From assembly GCA_930367215.1 (NCBI GenBank), contig OV884056.1, forward strand, positions 320,942,709 to 321,006,708: a DNA stretch of 64,000 bases, read 5' to 3'. The DNA comes from Pollenia angustigena. Lineage: Eukaryota > Arthropoda > Insecta > Diptera > Polleniidae. The notes below the pieces were generated by a model, which did no database searches, was not told where the DNA came from, and was given only the letters and a program-made list of their open reading frames with translations. The position numbers and the translations under genes were made by a program. Shown in pieces: positions 10,880 to 22,786 of this stretch. Positions within the stretch are counted from its first letter, which is position 1, and every line of letters begins with the position of its first letter.

Positions 10880-13800
10880 CTACAGATTCTTTCTTGTTAC
10901 ATCATTAAAACCAATAAAATGAAATCCTCTACAGCAGCCATCTTCGTTTATATATTAGCTCTGATCCAGATGCATAACGAAATAGCCCGAACTTGCACAC
11001 AGCTACCCAAAAGCGTTCCAGATAACAATTTGTGTGCAATATATATCCGCTAATCTCCAGCTTGGGAGCAAACGGCCTCAGTTAATAGTCTCCAACTCGT
11101 TCTGTTTGGTGCTGTTCGTATCGCATCTGCCCATGAATAGCCAATCGGTTGTAACTCTCTTTCAACGGTTTTGCGCCATGTATTTTTAGGTCTGCCTACC
11201 CTCCTTTGACCTTGGGGGTTGTACTGTAGAGCTATTTTGGCAATGGTGTTGTTTGACCTTAGTATATGACCGATCCACCCATATTTCCGCTTTTTTATTT
11301 CATAGGTGATCGATTTTTGGTTGGTTTGGCTTAATAAATCGGCATTACTAATAGTATTCGGCCAAAAACATCGTATTATTCTGCAAAGACATCGATTTTC
11401 AAATGTTTGCAGTTTTCTTATCTGGGATTTTGTAAGGCCCCACGTTTCGCAACCATACAAAAGAACCGATTTGACACACGCATTATATATCTTAATCTTT
11501 GTGCGTTGAGATAGTTCGTTTGACTGCCATATACTTTGCAATTTCGACATAGCATTTCGGGATTTATTAATTCTATTGTCAACATCATCGCTAGCACCGT
11601 TATCTTTCGAAACAATGCATCCGAGATAACAGAAGTAACTACGTTTTCGATAGCTGTTCCATTTATGTATAGGTTGTTTGTGTTTGTAGTAGCTATACGC
11701 ATAAGCTTGGTCTTTTTTATATTGATTTTTAAACCAACTTTTAGGGCATTTGATCTTAGTGCAGTTAGTTTACTTTCTATGCTATCGAAATTGTGGGCCA
11801 ATAGACAGAGATCATCTGCATATGCCAGGTCATTTAATTTTGAAAATGGTGTCCATTGGATCCCATGGGGTGCCTGATTATTGGTTGCTTTCATAACTTC
11901 ATCAAGAACAAGTAAAAATAATAGTGGTGAAAGAACGCATCCCTGCCGAACGCCCTGCTTTATCTTAAGCACTTCAGAGAATTTACCCTTGTAGTATACA
12001 TAGTTAGGCGCATCTTCGTACATGCTTTGCATAATGCCTATAAGTTTTTCCGGGACATTGTTCCTTCGAAGTATATCCCATATACTATCTCTATGTACAG
12101 TGTCAAAAGCACGCTCAAAATCAATGAAAAGTGCATAGAGTGGTGAGTCCAGTTCTTTCGCTTGCTCGACGATGATTCTGAGCGTTGCGATATGATCCGC
12201 ACAAGATCTTCCCTCTCTAAAACCGGCTTGTTCATCTCTTATCTTGATTGCGAGCGGGGACAAGCGATCTAACAATACCAATGCGATGATTTTTTGTATT
12301 GTATTTAGTAGCGTTATTCCACGCCAATTATTACAGTGGCGGAGATCGCCTTTTTTTGGGAGAGGAATTATAAGTCCTTCTGTCCACCTTTTCGGAATAG
12401 TACCCTGGGCCCAAACATCCTCGATGATAGGTGTAAGTACCGAGGAAAAATAGGCGGTGTCGGTTTTAATTAGTTCTGGCACTATGTTGTCCGTTCCAGG
12501 TGATTTATTGTTTTTCAGTTTAGATATTGCTGAACGGATTTCCTGTATTGATGGAGGAGTTTCTGAGATATTGTGGTTTTGCGTAATGTTTGGTGTTGAG
12601 ACAGTTTGTGGCGTTGTCACTGTGTCATGAGCTAGGCTTTCGAAATGTTGCTTCCATCTAGTTAGTTGCAGTTCCTGGTCAGTTATTAGTTTCCGGTCAA
12701 TAGAGAAGAGTGGAGGTGAAGCAGAAGGACGGCTGTTGGTAATAGCAGTTATCGATTTGTATGTTTTTCGCAAGTTGTTGTGGCGTGCTGCTGTTTCTGC
12801 TTCGGTTAGGTGATGAGATATGTATTTTCTCTTATCGCTGCGTGCTAAACGTTTAACTTCTTTGTTTAATGATGAATATTTCCTTCTTAATTCGTCGACT
12901 TCATGGGATCCTTGTATTGAGCTATTTATCTTTGACAGCGTCTCCTTTCGTTCTTCTATTTTCAGCCATGTGAGTTGACTGATCCATTCCCTTCTATTTG
13001 GTGGCTTGGTGCCCAGGATATGATGGGCGGATTCTCCAACGGCTTTCTCTAGTGCAGACCAGGATTTTTCCGTTCTGTTGTTAGATTCTAATATATTTTG
13101 GTTTGTATTTGTATCAAGGCAAGTTTCCACGGATGAAAGGAAATTCGTTCTAGTATCTTCAGTAGTTAGTTTTTCTATGTTGTACTTAATACGTTTGATT
13201 TGTTGCAGTTTCTTCTTGTATTTAATTTGCAGGCATATTTTTCCAACAACTAGGATGTGGTCGGAGAAGACATCTGCTCCGCGCTTTTTTCGGACATCGG
13301 CTAAAAGGTTAAGCCATTTACTTTCTATAAGAATGTGATCAATTTGCGATCGGTACCGTCCTCCTGGGGACACCCAAGTATATTTGTGAATTTCCTTATG
13401 AGGATACCTTGTTCCACCAATAGTGAAACCGTGCATTGCACAAAAATCTAACAATCTTTCCCCATTATCGTTGCAGCGTTTTTCGAAACTATGGTTTCCC
13501 ACAATATGTGGGGTGATATTTGATGTCGAGCAGACTTTGGCATTCATATCGCCTAATATAAGCTTAATATCTCTTCGGTTTGAGTCGTTTAGTGTTTTAA
13601 CGAGTTGTTGGTAAAAGTTATCCTTTTCTGATGAAGCGGCAGGTTCTGTAGGTGCGTAGCACTGAATAAACGTTATATTTCTACTCTTGGATTTGAGTCG
13701 TATACGAATTATTCTATCCGATATGGGTTCCCAGCTCAAAATGGAATTTTTTGCAGTTGGAGATAAGAGGAATCCGACACCATTTTTAAGCATATCGGCA

Positions 13801-14475
13801 TTCCCGGAGTAAATTAGTCTGTATCCATCGTCAGTTTGGAGTTCGCCAGAATTTTTCAGCCTTACTTCGCATAATCCTAATATAGGTATTTTATATTTCT
13901 TCATTTCCTTTACGACTTGTGCCAATTTGGTTGGTTCGTTTAAAGTACGAATGTTCCACGTTGCGATCATAGTCCAGGGACGTTTGCGATATGTCGTTGC
14001 CGAGAGTTCGAGTGTTTGTTCTTTACTTTTTTCTGAGTTTTCTTGAATAGATTTGATTTTCAGATCAACAGGTTATTAGCCTATAGAATCCAATCCCAGC
14101 TGCTAGGGCTGCTAGCCTTCCTGGGCGAAGATAACGCAGTTCCTTTGCCGCTTCATCATCATTTGATTCACGCCTCAAGATATTTTGTAGAAAACTGTTA
14201 CAGCAAATGTAAGTTTCACCTTTCTACAACAAAAGTTAAAGCTGCTGCCCTTTAACCTTTAGCATTGGATATTTGGAGGCGCCAATTTTTCGCCTCGTCG
14301 TTTCAAGGATCATTGGCACTCAGAATTTAAACGGAGTCCGGCGCAACCCGAAAACCCTCTGAGACTCTACTCTTGAAACCGCTGATTGTCCGCGACTGCA
14401 TAACTGCAGCTACTCCGCATATCTACAGAGCATATCACTATCCGCAACCTGTGACGCGTCCGATAGCACTCAGCC
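10880..14475 (-). mobile_element. APE-type non-LTR retrotransposon (LINE), near full length
   Basis: GC-richer than its surroundings. It comprises a presumptive 5' leader (about 14072-14475, including TCAGAGGGTTTTCGGGTTGC on the minus strand), one long ORF (13970-11050) and a 3' tail of about 160 bp. I see no separate ORF1 in the leader. The minus-strand 3' end adjoins the MITE at 10494-10870, and no clear poly(A) tail or target duplication was found, so both ends are approximate. Confidence 0.75.
11050..13970 (-). pseudogene. LINE endonuclease-reverse transcriptase ORF, one frameshift
   Basis: Encodes an apurinic-type endonuclease fused to reverse transcriptase. The endonuclease covers residues 1 to about 240, with TWNIRTL, GLCEVR, LGDMNAKV, SQIDHIL and FSDH motifs. 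RT covers about 535-760, with PLPKKGDLRHCNNWRGITLL, QAGFREGRSCADH, FIDFERAFDTVHR, GVRQGCVLSPLLF and catalytic AYADD near residue 715. A conserved C-terminus (GWIGHILRSNN, GRPKNTWRKTVERELQ) lies in the next frame. A one-base loss at about 11633-11634 (T run) breaks the frame. The first part runs on as nonsense to 11418, and the true C-terminus is 11631-11050, so the total is about 973 residues. ATG 13970 is the first in-frame ATG; the frame is open back to stops at about 14072. It resembles the CFDP2/RTE-like group, but I do not fix the clade. Confidence 0.85.
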
Positions 14476-14912
14476 ATGCTTCCCATAAACAGGTAATAAA
14501 TCATACAGGATCATGAAAATGACTTTGTATGACTTATTATCCACGATTGGGCGGATTGTGTGCAATAAAGAGAGTAATTGTTCATTTCCTGTACAAATTT
14601 GCACGAACTTTTTGTTTGGGTAAACTCGGAAACTAAGAAATTATTTAACAAAATTTGCAAGCAAAGAAAAAAGTTTTATTTATTAAAATAAAAAATATAT
14701 TAAAAAACAAAATGAAAGGTTTTAATAAAAAAAATTAAAGTGGTAAACTTGCAAACACAGATAATTTTAAGACACTCCGTTAATGTCCAACCGAACGTAC
14801 TTTTCCAGACCGAACGCTAACTTCGGTAAATTTTGCAAAGTTTGGCCGAACCCAAAAAGTAGTTTTTCTTTATTCGGTCTGAATAAAGTTCCTAATTAAC
14901 TGCTCAATAGCA

Positions 14913-15204
14913 CACTCAAATATTATGTAGTTAAATTCAAACGAAAATTCATTTTAAACAAATTAAAATTCATTTAAAAAACGGATCATTTACATTTCAT
15001 TTAAAACAAATGATTTTCTCATTAATTTCAAAATTTTTTATTTATTGAACTTCATATTCCTTAAAATTGAATAGTTTTTACTTTTAAAAAGTATATTTTA
15101 ACCGATAAAAATCAAACTAAATAAAAAAATAAATACGGAAAAACATTATTTTTTGGTAGTTTGTTTTTTGAATAACAAACATAAATGTTAAAAAATAATG
15201 AGTG
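14913..15204. mobile_element. CACTCA-family MITE, copy 3 (inverted), TSD CA
   Basis: An inverted relative of 10494-10870. It starts CACTCAAATATTATGTAG and ends ATGAGTG, with about 85 bp missing next to the right terminus. It is flanked by CA at 14911-14912 and 15205-15206. It is nested in the hAT element 14781-17187. Confidence 0.72.
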
Positions 15205-15282
15205 CAACACTGGTTGGTGGTAATGAAAGTTAACTGGAGTTTTGGTTTCTTTTTCACCAGCATTTTCGCCCTGGTTTTCTCA

Positions 15283-16314
15283 AGGCTCAGTTAGGCGAAC
15301 GTTGCTGTACCGTATCTGTACTGTATCCATCAGCTGTTCGCTTTTTGTTATATAAAAACCAATACAAAAGCTTACCGAAATGCAATGTACCGTACCAGTC
15401 TGTATAAAATAGAATTTTATGCCGTTGTTACGTGACATTTGTAAGACAGTGAGTGGCGGCTTGTATGTTACATTTAATGCGCACTTATAAAATTATTACA
15501 GTAACTGATTGTGGGTTATTAAATTCGTTTTCTGTTCTGTTAAAATTGAATAAAAATATAGTTATTTTTCGAATAATTTTATTTTTTAACATTTATGTTT
15601 GTTGTTCAAAAAAACAAACTACCAAAAAATAATGTTTTATCGTATTTATTTTGTTATGTAGTTTGATTTTTGTCGTTTAAAATATATTTTTTAATAGTAA
15701 AAATCATTAAACTTTAAGGAATCTGCTGTTCAAAAAATTAAAAATTTAAAAATGAATGTAAAAATCATTTGTTTTAAATGAAATGTAAATGATCCGTTTT
15801 TTAAGTGGATTTTAAGTTGTTTAAAATGAATTTTCGTTTGAATTTAACTACACAATATTTTGAGTGCGGGTATTTTTGCTCATTTTTTTGGTACTTTTTC
15901 AGTATAGCAAATCAAATGCATAAACACATACAATAAAATTTTTTGAATGGTATCAAAACCTTGTTTTGTGTATGCATATTTACAATATATGTATGCTAAA
16001 AATATATAAACTAAAATACTTATTTGTTTATTGTAAATCTACGAAATAAATATTTATTTATTAACGTTTTTTACATACACAAAATACTTTATTAATACCA
16101 TTTAAATCACTTGGTACTTTTCTCTGCACAGCGGTCACCATTTAAACATTTTTGATTCCCGTCACTGTGTGAATTGTTTTATGTATACTATTGCTTTTCA
16201 TTTATGTATGGGGAAAACATATGACACGCTTTTAAATGTTCTATAAGTGTACCATCGTACTTACAGTACGGTGCGGTACATTACGGGTACAGCAACGTTC
16301 GCCTAACTGGGCCT
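15283..16314. mobile_element. PIF-like element containing a nested MITE
   Basis: Ends AGGCTCAGTTAGGCGAACGT and inverse of AGGCCCAGTTAGGCGAACGT. Flanks are TCA and TTA, a probable 3-bp TWA duplication with one change. The interior (GCGGTCACCATTT, GTTTTATGTATACTA, TTCTATAAGTG) matches the element at 33340-34106. That copy lacks the MITE present here at 15482-15866. No coding sequence. Confidence 0.72.
15482..15866. mobile_element. CACTCA-family MITE, copy 2, TSD CG
   Basis: Starts CACTTATAAAATTATTACAG and ends TATTTTGAGTG, in the same orientation as copy 1. It is flanked by CG at 15480-15481 and 15867-15868. The homologous uninterrupted site near 33539-33547 reads AATGCGGGT, which proves the insertion boundaries and the 2-bp CG duplication. 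Confidence 0.82.
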
Positions 16315-16475
16315 TTAAAGCTTTCATGTTATTTACTTAAACACATAATTATAAATATGTACCAAACGGTAAATATTAAAAGGGCACAAGGTGGTAGGCC
16401 TTTTTGAAAGCCTCTTGTCCCCTTTCTGAACGATTCGTTTGCTATGATATCCTGCCTTTAGAATTATGCCTTTTA

Positions 16476-16510
16476 GGCCCGTTTTCACAACTAACCGATA
16501 GCTTAAAGAA
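16476..16510. repeat. Orphan left terminus of the GGCCCGTTTTCAC family
   Basis: TTA followed by GGCCCGTTTTCACAACTAAC, like the left end of 6433-6994 including the following CGATAG. No matching right terminus was found in the next kilobase, so it is a fragment. Confidence 0.55.
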
Positions 16511-17195
16511 GACTTTAAACGCCCTTATAAAAAGTGTTCCATTATTAAAACTTAAAATTTCTATTAGAAATACCTTCTACAATATTTCTAACGCATTCGG
16601 TACTTCCTTCCTTGAGAAGGGAAAGAAGTTGTTCAGTTTTTATATATTTTTTTTTCTTTTGGTGTCGTTACTCTTACGTAAACTTTATAACTTGCGGATT
16701 AGCTGTTCAGTCTTCCTTACCAAGCTTATGTACAAATAGGTACTCTTACGTCAACCTGACGTGGAGTTGAGGATGAACCCGATAAAATTATTATTTTTCT
16801 CCGTTTAAACGTATCAACTGTTTTGTTTATATTTATTGGTAAAGCGAACATTCTTTCGACATTCATGCCCGAAGTTTTTTAATATTTACGTACAAATAAA
16901 AAAAAGCCAAAAGACATTATTGATATTCGTTTTTTAAAGTCCTTCGTTTAAGAGCCTTTTAGAATGGCTGTAAATAAGTATGGAATGCGACAAGGTGTGC
17001 TTGTGTCTGCTAAATAACGCCGTTTTTACTCTTTTAGGCTTTTTTACTTATCCTTTTTACCGCTGGGTAATTTCATGAAAAAGTTCGGTGATCGGTAAAA
17101 TTAAACATTTTTCCCAACACCGAACTTTGGCTGAACATCATTATTGCCAAACTCCGTAGCCGAAACTAAACGTTCGGTCGGACACTACACTCCAT

Positions 17196-18689
17196 TTTAT
17201 AGACTCTAGGAGAGAAGTTTTCCCATTAATTGCTAAATAAAAATTTTAAAAAAGTGCTAATTTTCATTTCAGAACGAAGGGTTTTAAATATAAATTGCAA
17301 AAGCTTATTTAATAGCAGCTGAAATATGTATCTTTATGCGTTAATGTTTAAATTGAATTTATTTTTTTTTGTTATTATATATTTGGTTGAGCGTGCAACA
17401 ATATTTGTCGGATGCTGTTTGTGGTGGTTGTTGACACGCAACGCGCATTCTCTGGCAGTCACTACTAGATTTGACATCATTCAAATGCATCGACACGAAT
17501 AACACAGATTTCACTTTGGTTTTCTCTTTTTTACAATTTGTGCAACTCCAATACACATTTTATGGTTTTCAAACCATAGTATTTATAGTTTTATTTTACA
17601 ATCATTATTTTAAATTTGGCTGTGATTACATTTGATTAGATGCGAACGATGGTGTGCGATATGAATTAATGTTTTTGTGAAAAAACGTAATTATGAATGT
17701 GTATGTCTGCAGAATACAAGTCATATGTGTAGAGCCATTTTGCTGTGGCTGCTAAATATTTTAAGGATAATTGAGTGTACATGCTTATAATCCCACGTAC
17801 ATATGCCATCAACCACACATACGAGTCCTTTTAACACACTCATAGACCAATCGTTTTGCTGTGTTGGTAAGGGAAACTATTACTGCACAATGACTCTGGC
17901 ATTTTTGAGGTTTTTGTTTGCTTTCCAAATGTTGGGTGGGATTTACAGTTTTAGTGCTTTATTTTTTCCTTTTTTTTTTTTGGTATTATGCGTGCACTTG
18001 GCGTAAGATTTAATTTAGTGAAAATTAAGATTTGAATGTATTTTTAATTCTATGTAAAACTGTTTAAGTTTTTTATCCCTTCAATGTTCATCTTTTTTTA
18101 TGAGTATTTTGATTTTTGTTGAGATTTTTTTCAGAATCCTAATAACAACATTTACCTCTGGGACTTTTTTTAATGCATTTTTTTCGGGCTGTGTCCTTGA
18201 ACATTTAAGTCTTTAATTTTTGTTAACTCCCCTGTTAAGCTGCTATTAACAATAATTATTTTCTAAACATTTAAATATTGTCGACAATTTAAGTTGCTAT
18301 ACGGTTTTTTTTTTTGGGAATACCTTAAAGATTTTGTATTTTGTTTAAATTGTTATTCATTACGCAAAATATAAATTAAGCTTTTTCACTACTTCTTTGA
18401 CTCTTTGTCTGACACAATGTAGAATTTTAGCAGACGCATTCAGTTCACTTCTTGAATAATTTATTTTAATTAAATTATAAAGTAGTTGCTTTTAAGTTAA
18501 AATTAGCGTAAGAATTTTATAGATTTAGTACGTGTGCACATAAGTAGTAACTTAAAATTACAACAAAAAAAAAAAGAAAAAAAAAAGTTAATTAGAGATG
18601 TCTACAGAGCCACTTGTTTGGGTTTCGCTGATGTATATTTTTGCTTAAACCTGATTTCATGGCATTTTTCTCATTGCTATATCTCGGAA
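17196..18689. other. AT-rich intergenic DNA
   Basis: T-rich tracts (for example around 17970 and 18308) and no recognised TE ends. The open frame on the minus strand near 17359-17556 has a few Cys residues but no family signature, and I do not call it. Confidence 0.5.
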
Positions 18690-19165
18690 AGCAACATAAG
18701 CTCCCTCTCCCTATATCTTTTAAACTAATGAGCGTGGTTTCTTAAAATTTGGCAGGCAGACACTGTAACATCTGAAAGGAAATAGGGAATTGAATGTGCA
18801 ATAGGGCAAGAAGGGTAAAAGCTCCCCCTTCCGATATCTTCTTTAAAATTCGCAGCCAAATAGTGTTACAGCTGGAAAGTACTATAGCCTATAGTTTTTA
18901 TTATTTAGGTCGTGAAGCAGGAGGGGTAAAAGCTCCCTTCCCTATATCTTTTTAACTAATCAACCGGTTTTCTTAAAACTTGGAAAGCAGACACTGTAAC
19001 ATCTGAAAGAAAAAGGGCATGAAATAAGGCAAGAGGAGTAAAAGCTCCCCCTCCCTATATCTTCTTAACTAATGAACCGGTTTTTTTGAAAATTTGGCAT
19101 GCAGACACTGTACCATCTGAAAGAAATAAGTTATACGGCAAAACAACGTTTGCCGGGCCAGCTAG
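18690..19165 (+). mobile_element. Helitron 3' portion with tandem internal repeats
   Basis: Ends with hairpin GGCAAA-ACAACG-TTTGCC, then GGGCCAGCTAG followed by T. A hairpin close to a CTRR terminus at an A/T target is the Helitron 3' signature. Upstream are four imperfect repeats of about 110-130 bp built on CTCCCTCTCCCTATATCTT, TTAACTAATGAACCGG and CAGACACTGTAACATCTGAA. The 5' TC end was not located and there is no Rep/helicase coding. Confidence 0.75.
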
Positions 19166-19190
19166 TATTTAGTATTTTTAATCAATACAA

Positions 19191-19464
19191 CCCAGTAAAC
19201 ACGTCGCTTACATTTTCTTAACGAAAAGCTTCTTTCACTCAATATTTAGTGGCTTTTTTTTATAGCTACCTACTTCTATAACAACTTTTATAACTACGTT
19301 TTCTGGATATATGTGGGTAAAAAAATAATGGCTTACCTTTGAATGCGTTTATTATGGGACATCCCTTGTAAAATTCATTTGTTCTTTCAGTATAACTGTA
19401 AGTAGTGCTTTTATGTTTTTCTGATTACTCAACAGATTATTTTGTAGGCGAAGTTTTTACTGGG
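19191..19464. mobile_element. CCCAGTAAA-type MITE, copy 1
   Basis: Starts CCCAGTAAACACGTCGC and ends GTAGGCGAAGTTTTTACTGG plus G. The interior (TGGGACAT, CCTTGTAAAATTCATTTG, TCTTTCAGTA) matches 44051-44299. Flanks are AA on both sides, whereas copy 2 has TA. It begins 25 bp after the Helitron end. Confidence 0.75.
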
Positions 19465-19664
19465 AAGTGGACACACAGCCCACACCACATCACTTTCACC
19501 TCCTTGTCTAGTTGTCTTTACTGAATTTTTAAGGTTTAGGTTTATAATATGCCTTTTATCCGTTTCGGTCAGCTTTGAAGGACGACTACTTAATGTTTTA
19601 GCTCGATGTTCTTATTTATTTTCATTGAACACTTTTTTACCGTGGTATAGAAATTTCTTATATT

Positions 19665-20581
19665 AGGTCTGTCTGGGTACTTTTCCAGTAGCATATACTC
19701 AGTAAATTTTTTTGGGAGAGTAAGACCAATATTACTCTATTGGCTGAAAAAATCTCAAAAAGTACGCAGACAGTATCCAGCGAAATTTTGCAAAAAAACA
19801 GCTGATCGGTGTGTAAACAATTGAAATAACAAAGCAAAAGAATTTTAGCATATGAGTACGCAAAATTGAATTCTCGGGGTAAATTAAAAAATTATTAATT
19901 AAAGTGAAGCTTAAAAAGTGTTGTAAATTAAAAAGCTTGTTTATTACACTGTTATTAGTTTGGTAAATTCAATTTCTTCTTAGTTTTTAGTTTTATTTGT
20001 CGGGTTTTTTATAAAACTTCTTTTGTTTACATTGCCCAACAATGTGCCGGCTTACAATGGAAAAAAATAATGAAATGCCCAATACAGTGCCCTCCAACAG
20101 CTTGACAACGGAGAAAAATAATTTGGATGTGAAGTGCTCGCCAGGAACACAATTCCAAATACTCGTCTCTTTGTCCCACAAAGTTCTGCTGGTTCTATCG
20201 GTTCTGCCATCTCCACTCCACTTACGCCACGGTCGCACTGTATATTTGGATGTTTCTAGCATGAAGTAAAATGTTTTGTTTATTATAATTTATTATAAAC
20301 GTTAAAAATCAACACAATTCTTACTACTTACCTCTGCCATTGTTAAATTTAAATTTTTATTTTCATTTCACAAAAACTATTTCATTCAAACAGCTGTTCA
20401 AACTATTTGCAAAATCTTGCAAGCGGAAATTTCTCCAGTAACATTTTGCAAATTCTCTAACTTCCAACTGTCAAAAAATTCTCTTTTTGGCTCTCTCGCT
20501 GCAAGAGATTTGGAGTACGCAGACAACATTTTGCAAGATTTTGCAACATTTTGCGCAAAATATGTGTACGCAGACAGACCT
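19665..20581. mobile_element. AGGTCTGTCTG element, 3-bp TSD ATT
   Basis: Inverted termini AGGTCTGTCTGGGTAC and AGGTCTGTCTGCGTAC; ATT on both sides (19662-19664, 20582-20584). Subterminal TTTTGCAAAAT-type repeats. The two overlapping frames at 19993-20269 look non-coding on composition. The 3-bp duplication and AGG terminus resemble the other PIF-like elements here, but ATT is not a TWA target. Confidence 0.7.
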
Positions 20582-20593
20582 ATTGTCGTTCAT

Positions 20594-20923
20594 ACCATGG
20601 TGAAATAAACAGCTGGCAGCACTACGCCAGATGACGATTTTTTGCTCTTGCATTGTTTGTCTAGGTTTATGTCAAAGTTTTGTTTATGTTTACAAAAAGT
20701 CCACGTTTTGTGATTTGATTATTGTATATTATTAAAGTTTTTGATAATTTTAAATTAAAATAAATAAGATATTAATAAAAATTTATTAATTTCATCACGT
20801 TCGGCGGTGCTCTTTGGTTTTTGTTTAAAGTATTTTATGACTTAAACGGTGATATAATTTCCATTTTTGTTGTAATGTTGTATTTGTTGCCGTAACGATG
20901 CCACCTGCTTATTCCACCATGGT
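20594..20923. mobile_element. ACCATGGTG inverted-repeat element, 4-bp TSD TCAT
   Basis: Left end ACCATGGTGAAATAA and inverted right end ACCATGGTGGAATAA, followed by CAGCTGG/CAGGTGG. TCAT lies at 20590-20593 and 20924-20927. 330 bp, no coding. It abuts the preceding element (ten bases away). Confidence 0.65.
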
Positions 20924-20958
20924 TCATACGAACGATTATAACTTTTCTTTCCTCCAGG

Positions 20959-22778
20959 CAGCGTTACCAGAAGAATTAGAAAGAAAATCTTATTTTGTGA
21001 AAAGAAAATACTTCTTATTATGGAAACTGTTTTAATTGAAATACGTAATTGCCGTATTTATACAATATTAGATTGTAGGTTTAAATTGTGTTTTTAGTTA
21101 TATTCTCCATAAAATATTTTCTAAAAATACATTTTTAGTCCAATAAATTTTTTACAAATAAGAACGTAAAAAGGCCATCTAAATAAATAAGTTTCATCGA
21201 AAGTAATTAAATTCTAATATTAGAGATTTATAAATTTTGGACAAAAAAATTTTAGTTAGGGAGCTATGAAATCTTAAGGGTTCTCAATTAAATATTATAT
21301 TTTTTTGTTTCCGTTGTTATACGAAAGCATTTTGAGAAAATTGCATTTAAAAAAGCTCATTGTAAAAATATGGATTTTCCTTAATAGTATATTCCTAATG
21401 GAATTGTTATTAATATAATGTTGCTACACCTGTTAAAAGATATTCTTAAGCACTAATCGATATATACTTTGTTTAAAAATTATCATAAACATGAAATGTG
21501 GAATTTTCAAACCAAAAGCTTCTGAACCCTAGGATTCTCGGTAACTTTTCACCACAAAGTTCTCCTCTTGGTCTGGACACACCACAATTTGAACAGGTAA
21601 AAAACCCAATGAAATAAGCAGTAAAGAAATATATTTTTTATTGAACGTATGCTTATTATGCTAGATTATACGATTTAATTATATAATTTTATTATTTCAT
21701 TATTTTATTTTACATGCAAGTCATAGTTGCATTTCGCATCTGTCAAACATTTGGTTTAAGCTTGATTCATTCAATTCAGAATATGTATATCATTTATAGA
21801 ATTCATGTTTCTGTTTTTTTTTTTTTATATTTTGTTCGATTTGAAAGATATTGCAAGCAAAAAAAAAAAAAGAATTTGGTCTGGCCAAGAGGGTAATATA
21901 ATAAACTTTAACATAATAAATAGAATTTCATACAACATATTTGCTCCAATCAAATCCAAATTAGTTTCATTCGATTCCGCAGAATTCACGCCCCTGTTTT
22001 TTGTTATATTCGAAAAATATTTCAAGGAAACCCCAAATTTGGTCTGGCCAGACCAAGACGGTAATCCTAGGATTAAGTTCCATTAGTTTTACCTTTTGGT
22101 ACTTAATACATGAACTTTTTTTTTTCTTTAACAAATTAATATTTATCAATATTCCCAAAATGAACAACCGCTAAAGGCTAGATTACACTATTATACTTTG
22201 TATTAATACATGTCAAAAACTTACGTAATATGACAAAGTGTGATAGTGTGAATGCAATGTGTCACGAAAATTTCAAGTATTATGAAAAAAGTTTGACATC
22301 CCATACGACTTCATCGTTTTTTGAAAAATTTCTAAACAATCATACTTTTCATTAGATCAGGGTTGCATTTTATTTCATGTGTGAGTGTTTATACTTTGTG
22401 TGATGGTGTGAACACAAACTGTCATGTTTAATTAGATTTTTTGACAGTCGCAACAAAACTCATTAGATTTCTATCTCACAAAGTATTATGGAATACGTAA
22501 GACTTGTGAGATAGTGTAATCTAGCCTTAATCTATAATGCTTTTTTAATATTTTGTATGCCCAGACCAATAGACAACAAGCTGTTATAAAACCTCATTGT
22601 TTTACAAATTAACTGTTTAAAAAATTGTAAAAAAATTATGTATGTTGTACAAACTAAAAGTTAAAAATTTTTATTTCTTAAAATAAAAAAATCTTAATTT
22701 GAGACAAAAAATCTTCAAATCTTATTTTGTTCAAAAAATCTTTAAAAATAAGATTAAATCTTAATTCTGGCAACGCTG
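20959..22778. mobile_element. hAT-type element, perfect TSD CCTCCAGG
   Basis: Ends CAGCGTTACCAGAA and inverse of CAGCGTTGCCAGAA. CCTCCAGG is exact at 20951-20958 and 22779-22786. Termini are shared with the hAT element at 8150. Subterminal AAATCTTATTTT repeats occur at both ends. No transposase motif found. A MITE is nested at 22175-22527. Confidence 0.85.
22175..22527. mobile_element. AGGCTAGATTACACTAT MITE, copy 1, TSD TAA
   Basis: Inverted termini AGGCTAGATTACACTAT at both ends; TAA at 22172-22174 and 22528-22530. 353 bp, the same length and sequence family as 61609-61961. Nested in the hAT element 20959-22778, hence younger. PIF/Harbinger-like by target size and terminus. Confidence 0.82.
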
Positions 22779-22786
22779 CCTCCAGG

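Larger units (their letters stand above)
14781..17187. mobile_element. hAT-type element hosting several insertions, TSD CACTCCRT
   Basis: Left end TAATGTCCAACCGAACGT and inverted right end TAGTGTCCGACCGAACGT match in 16 of 18 positions. Flanks CACTCCGT (14773-14780) and CACTCCAT (17188-17195) are an 8-bp duplication with one change. TTCGG-containing repeats fill both subterminal regions. No transposase is seen. Elements 14913-15204, 15283-16314 (itself interrupted) and an orphan terminus at 16476 lie inside. Confidence 0.75.

Noticed and set aside
11306..13614. Plus-strand open frames of 60-113 residues
   Set aside because: They are antisense shadows of the minus-strand LINE ORF, whose motifs are unambiguous.
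10494..15204. LINE flanked by inverted MITE copies as a composite transposon
   Set aside because: The MITE copies have their own different target duplications (TA and CA) and are independent insertions.
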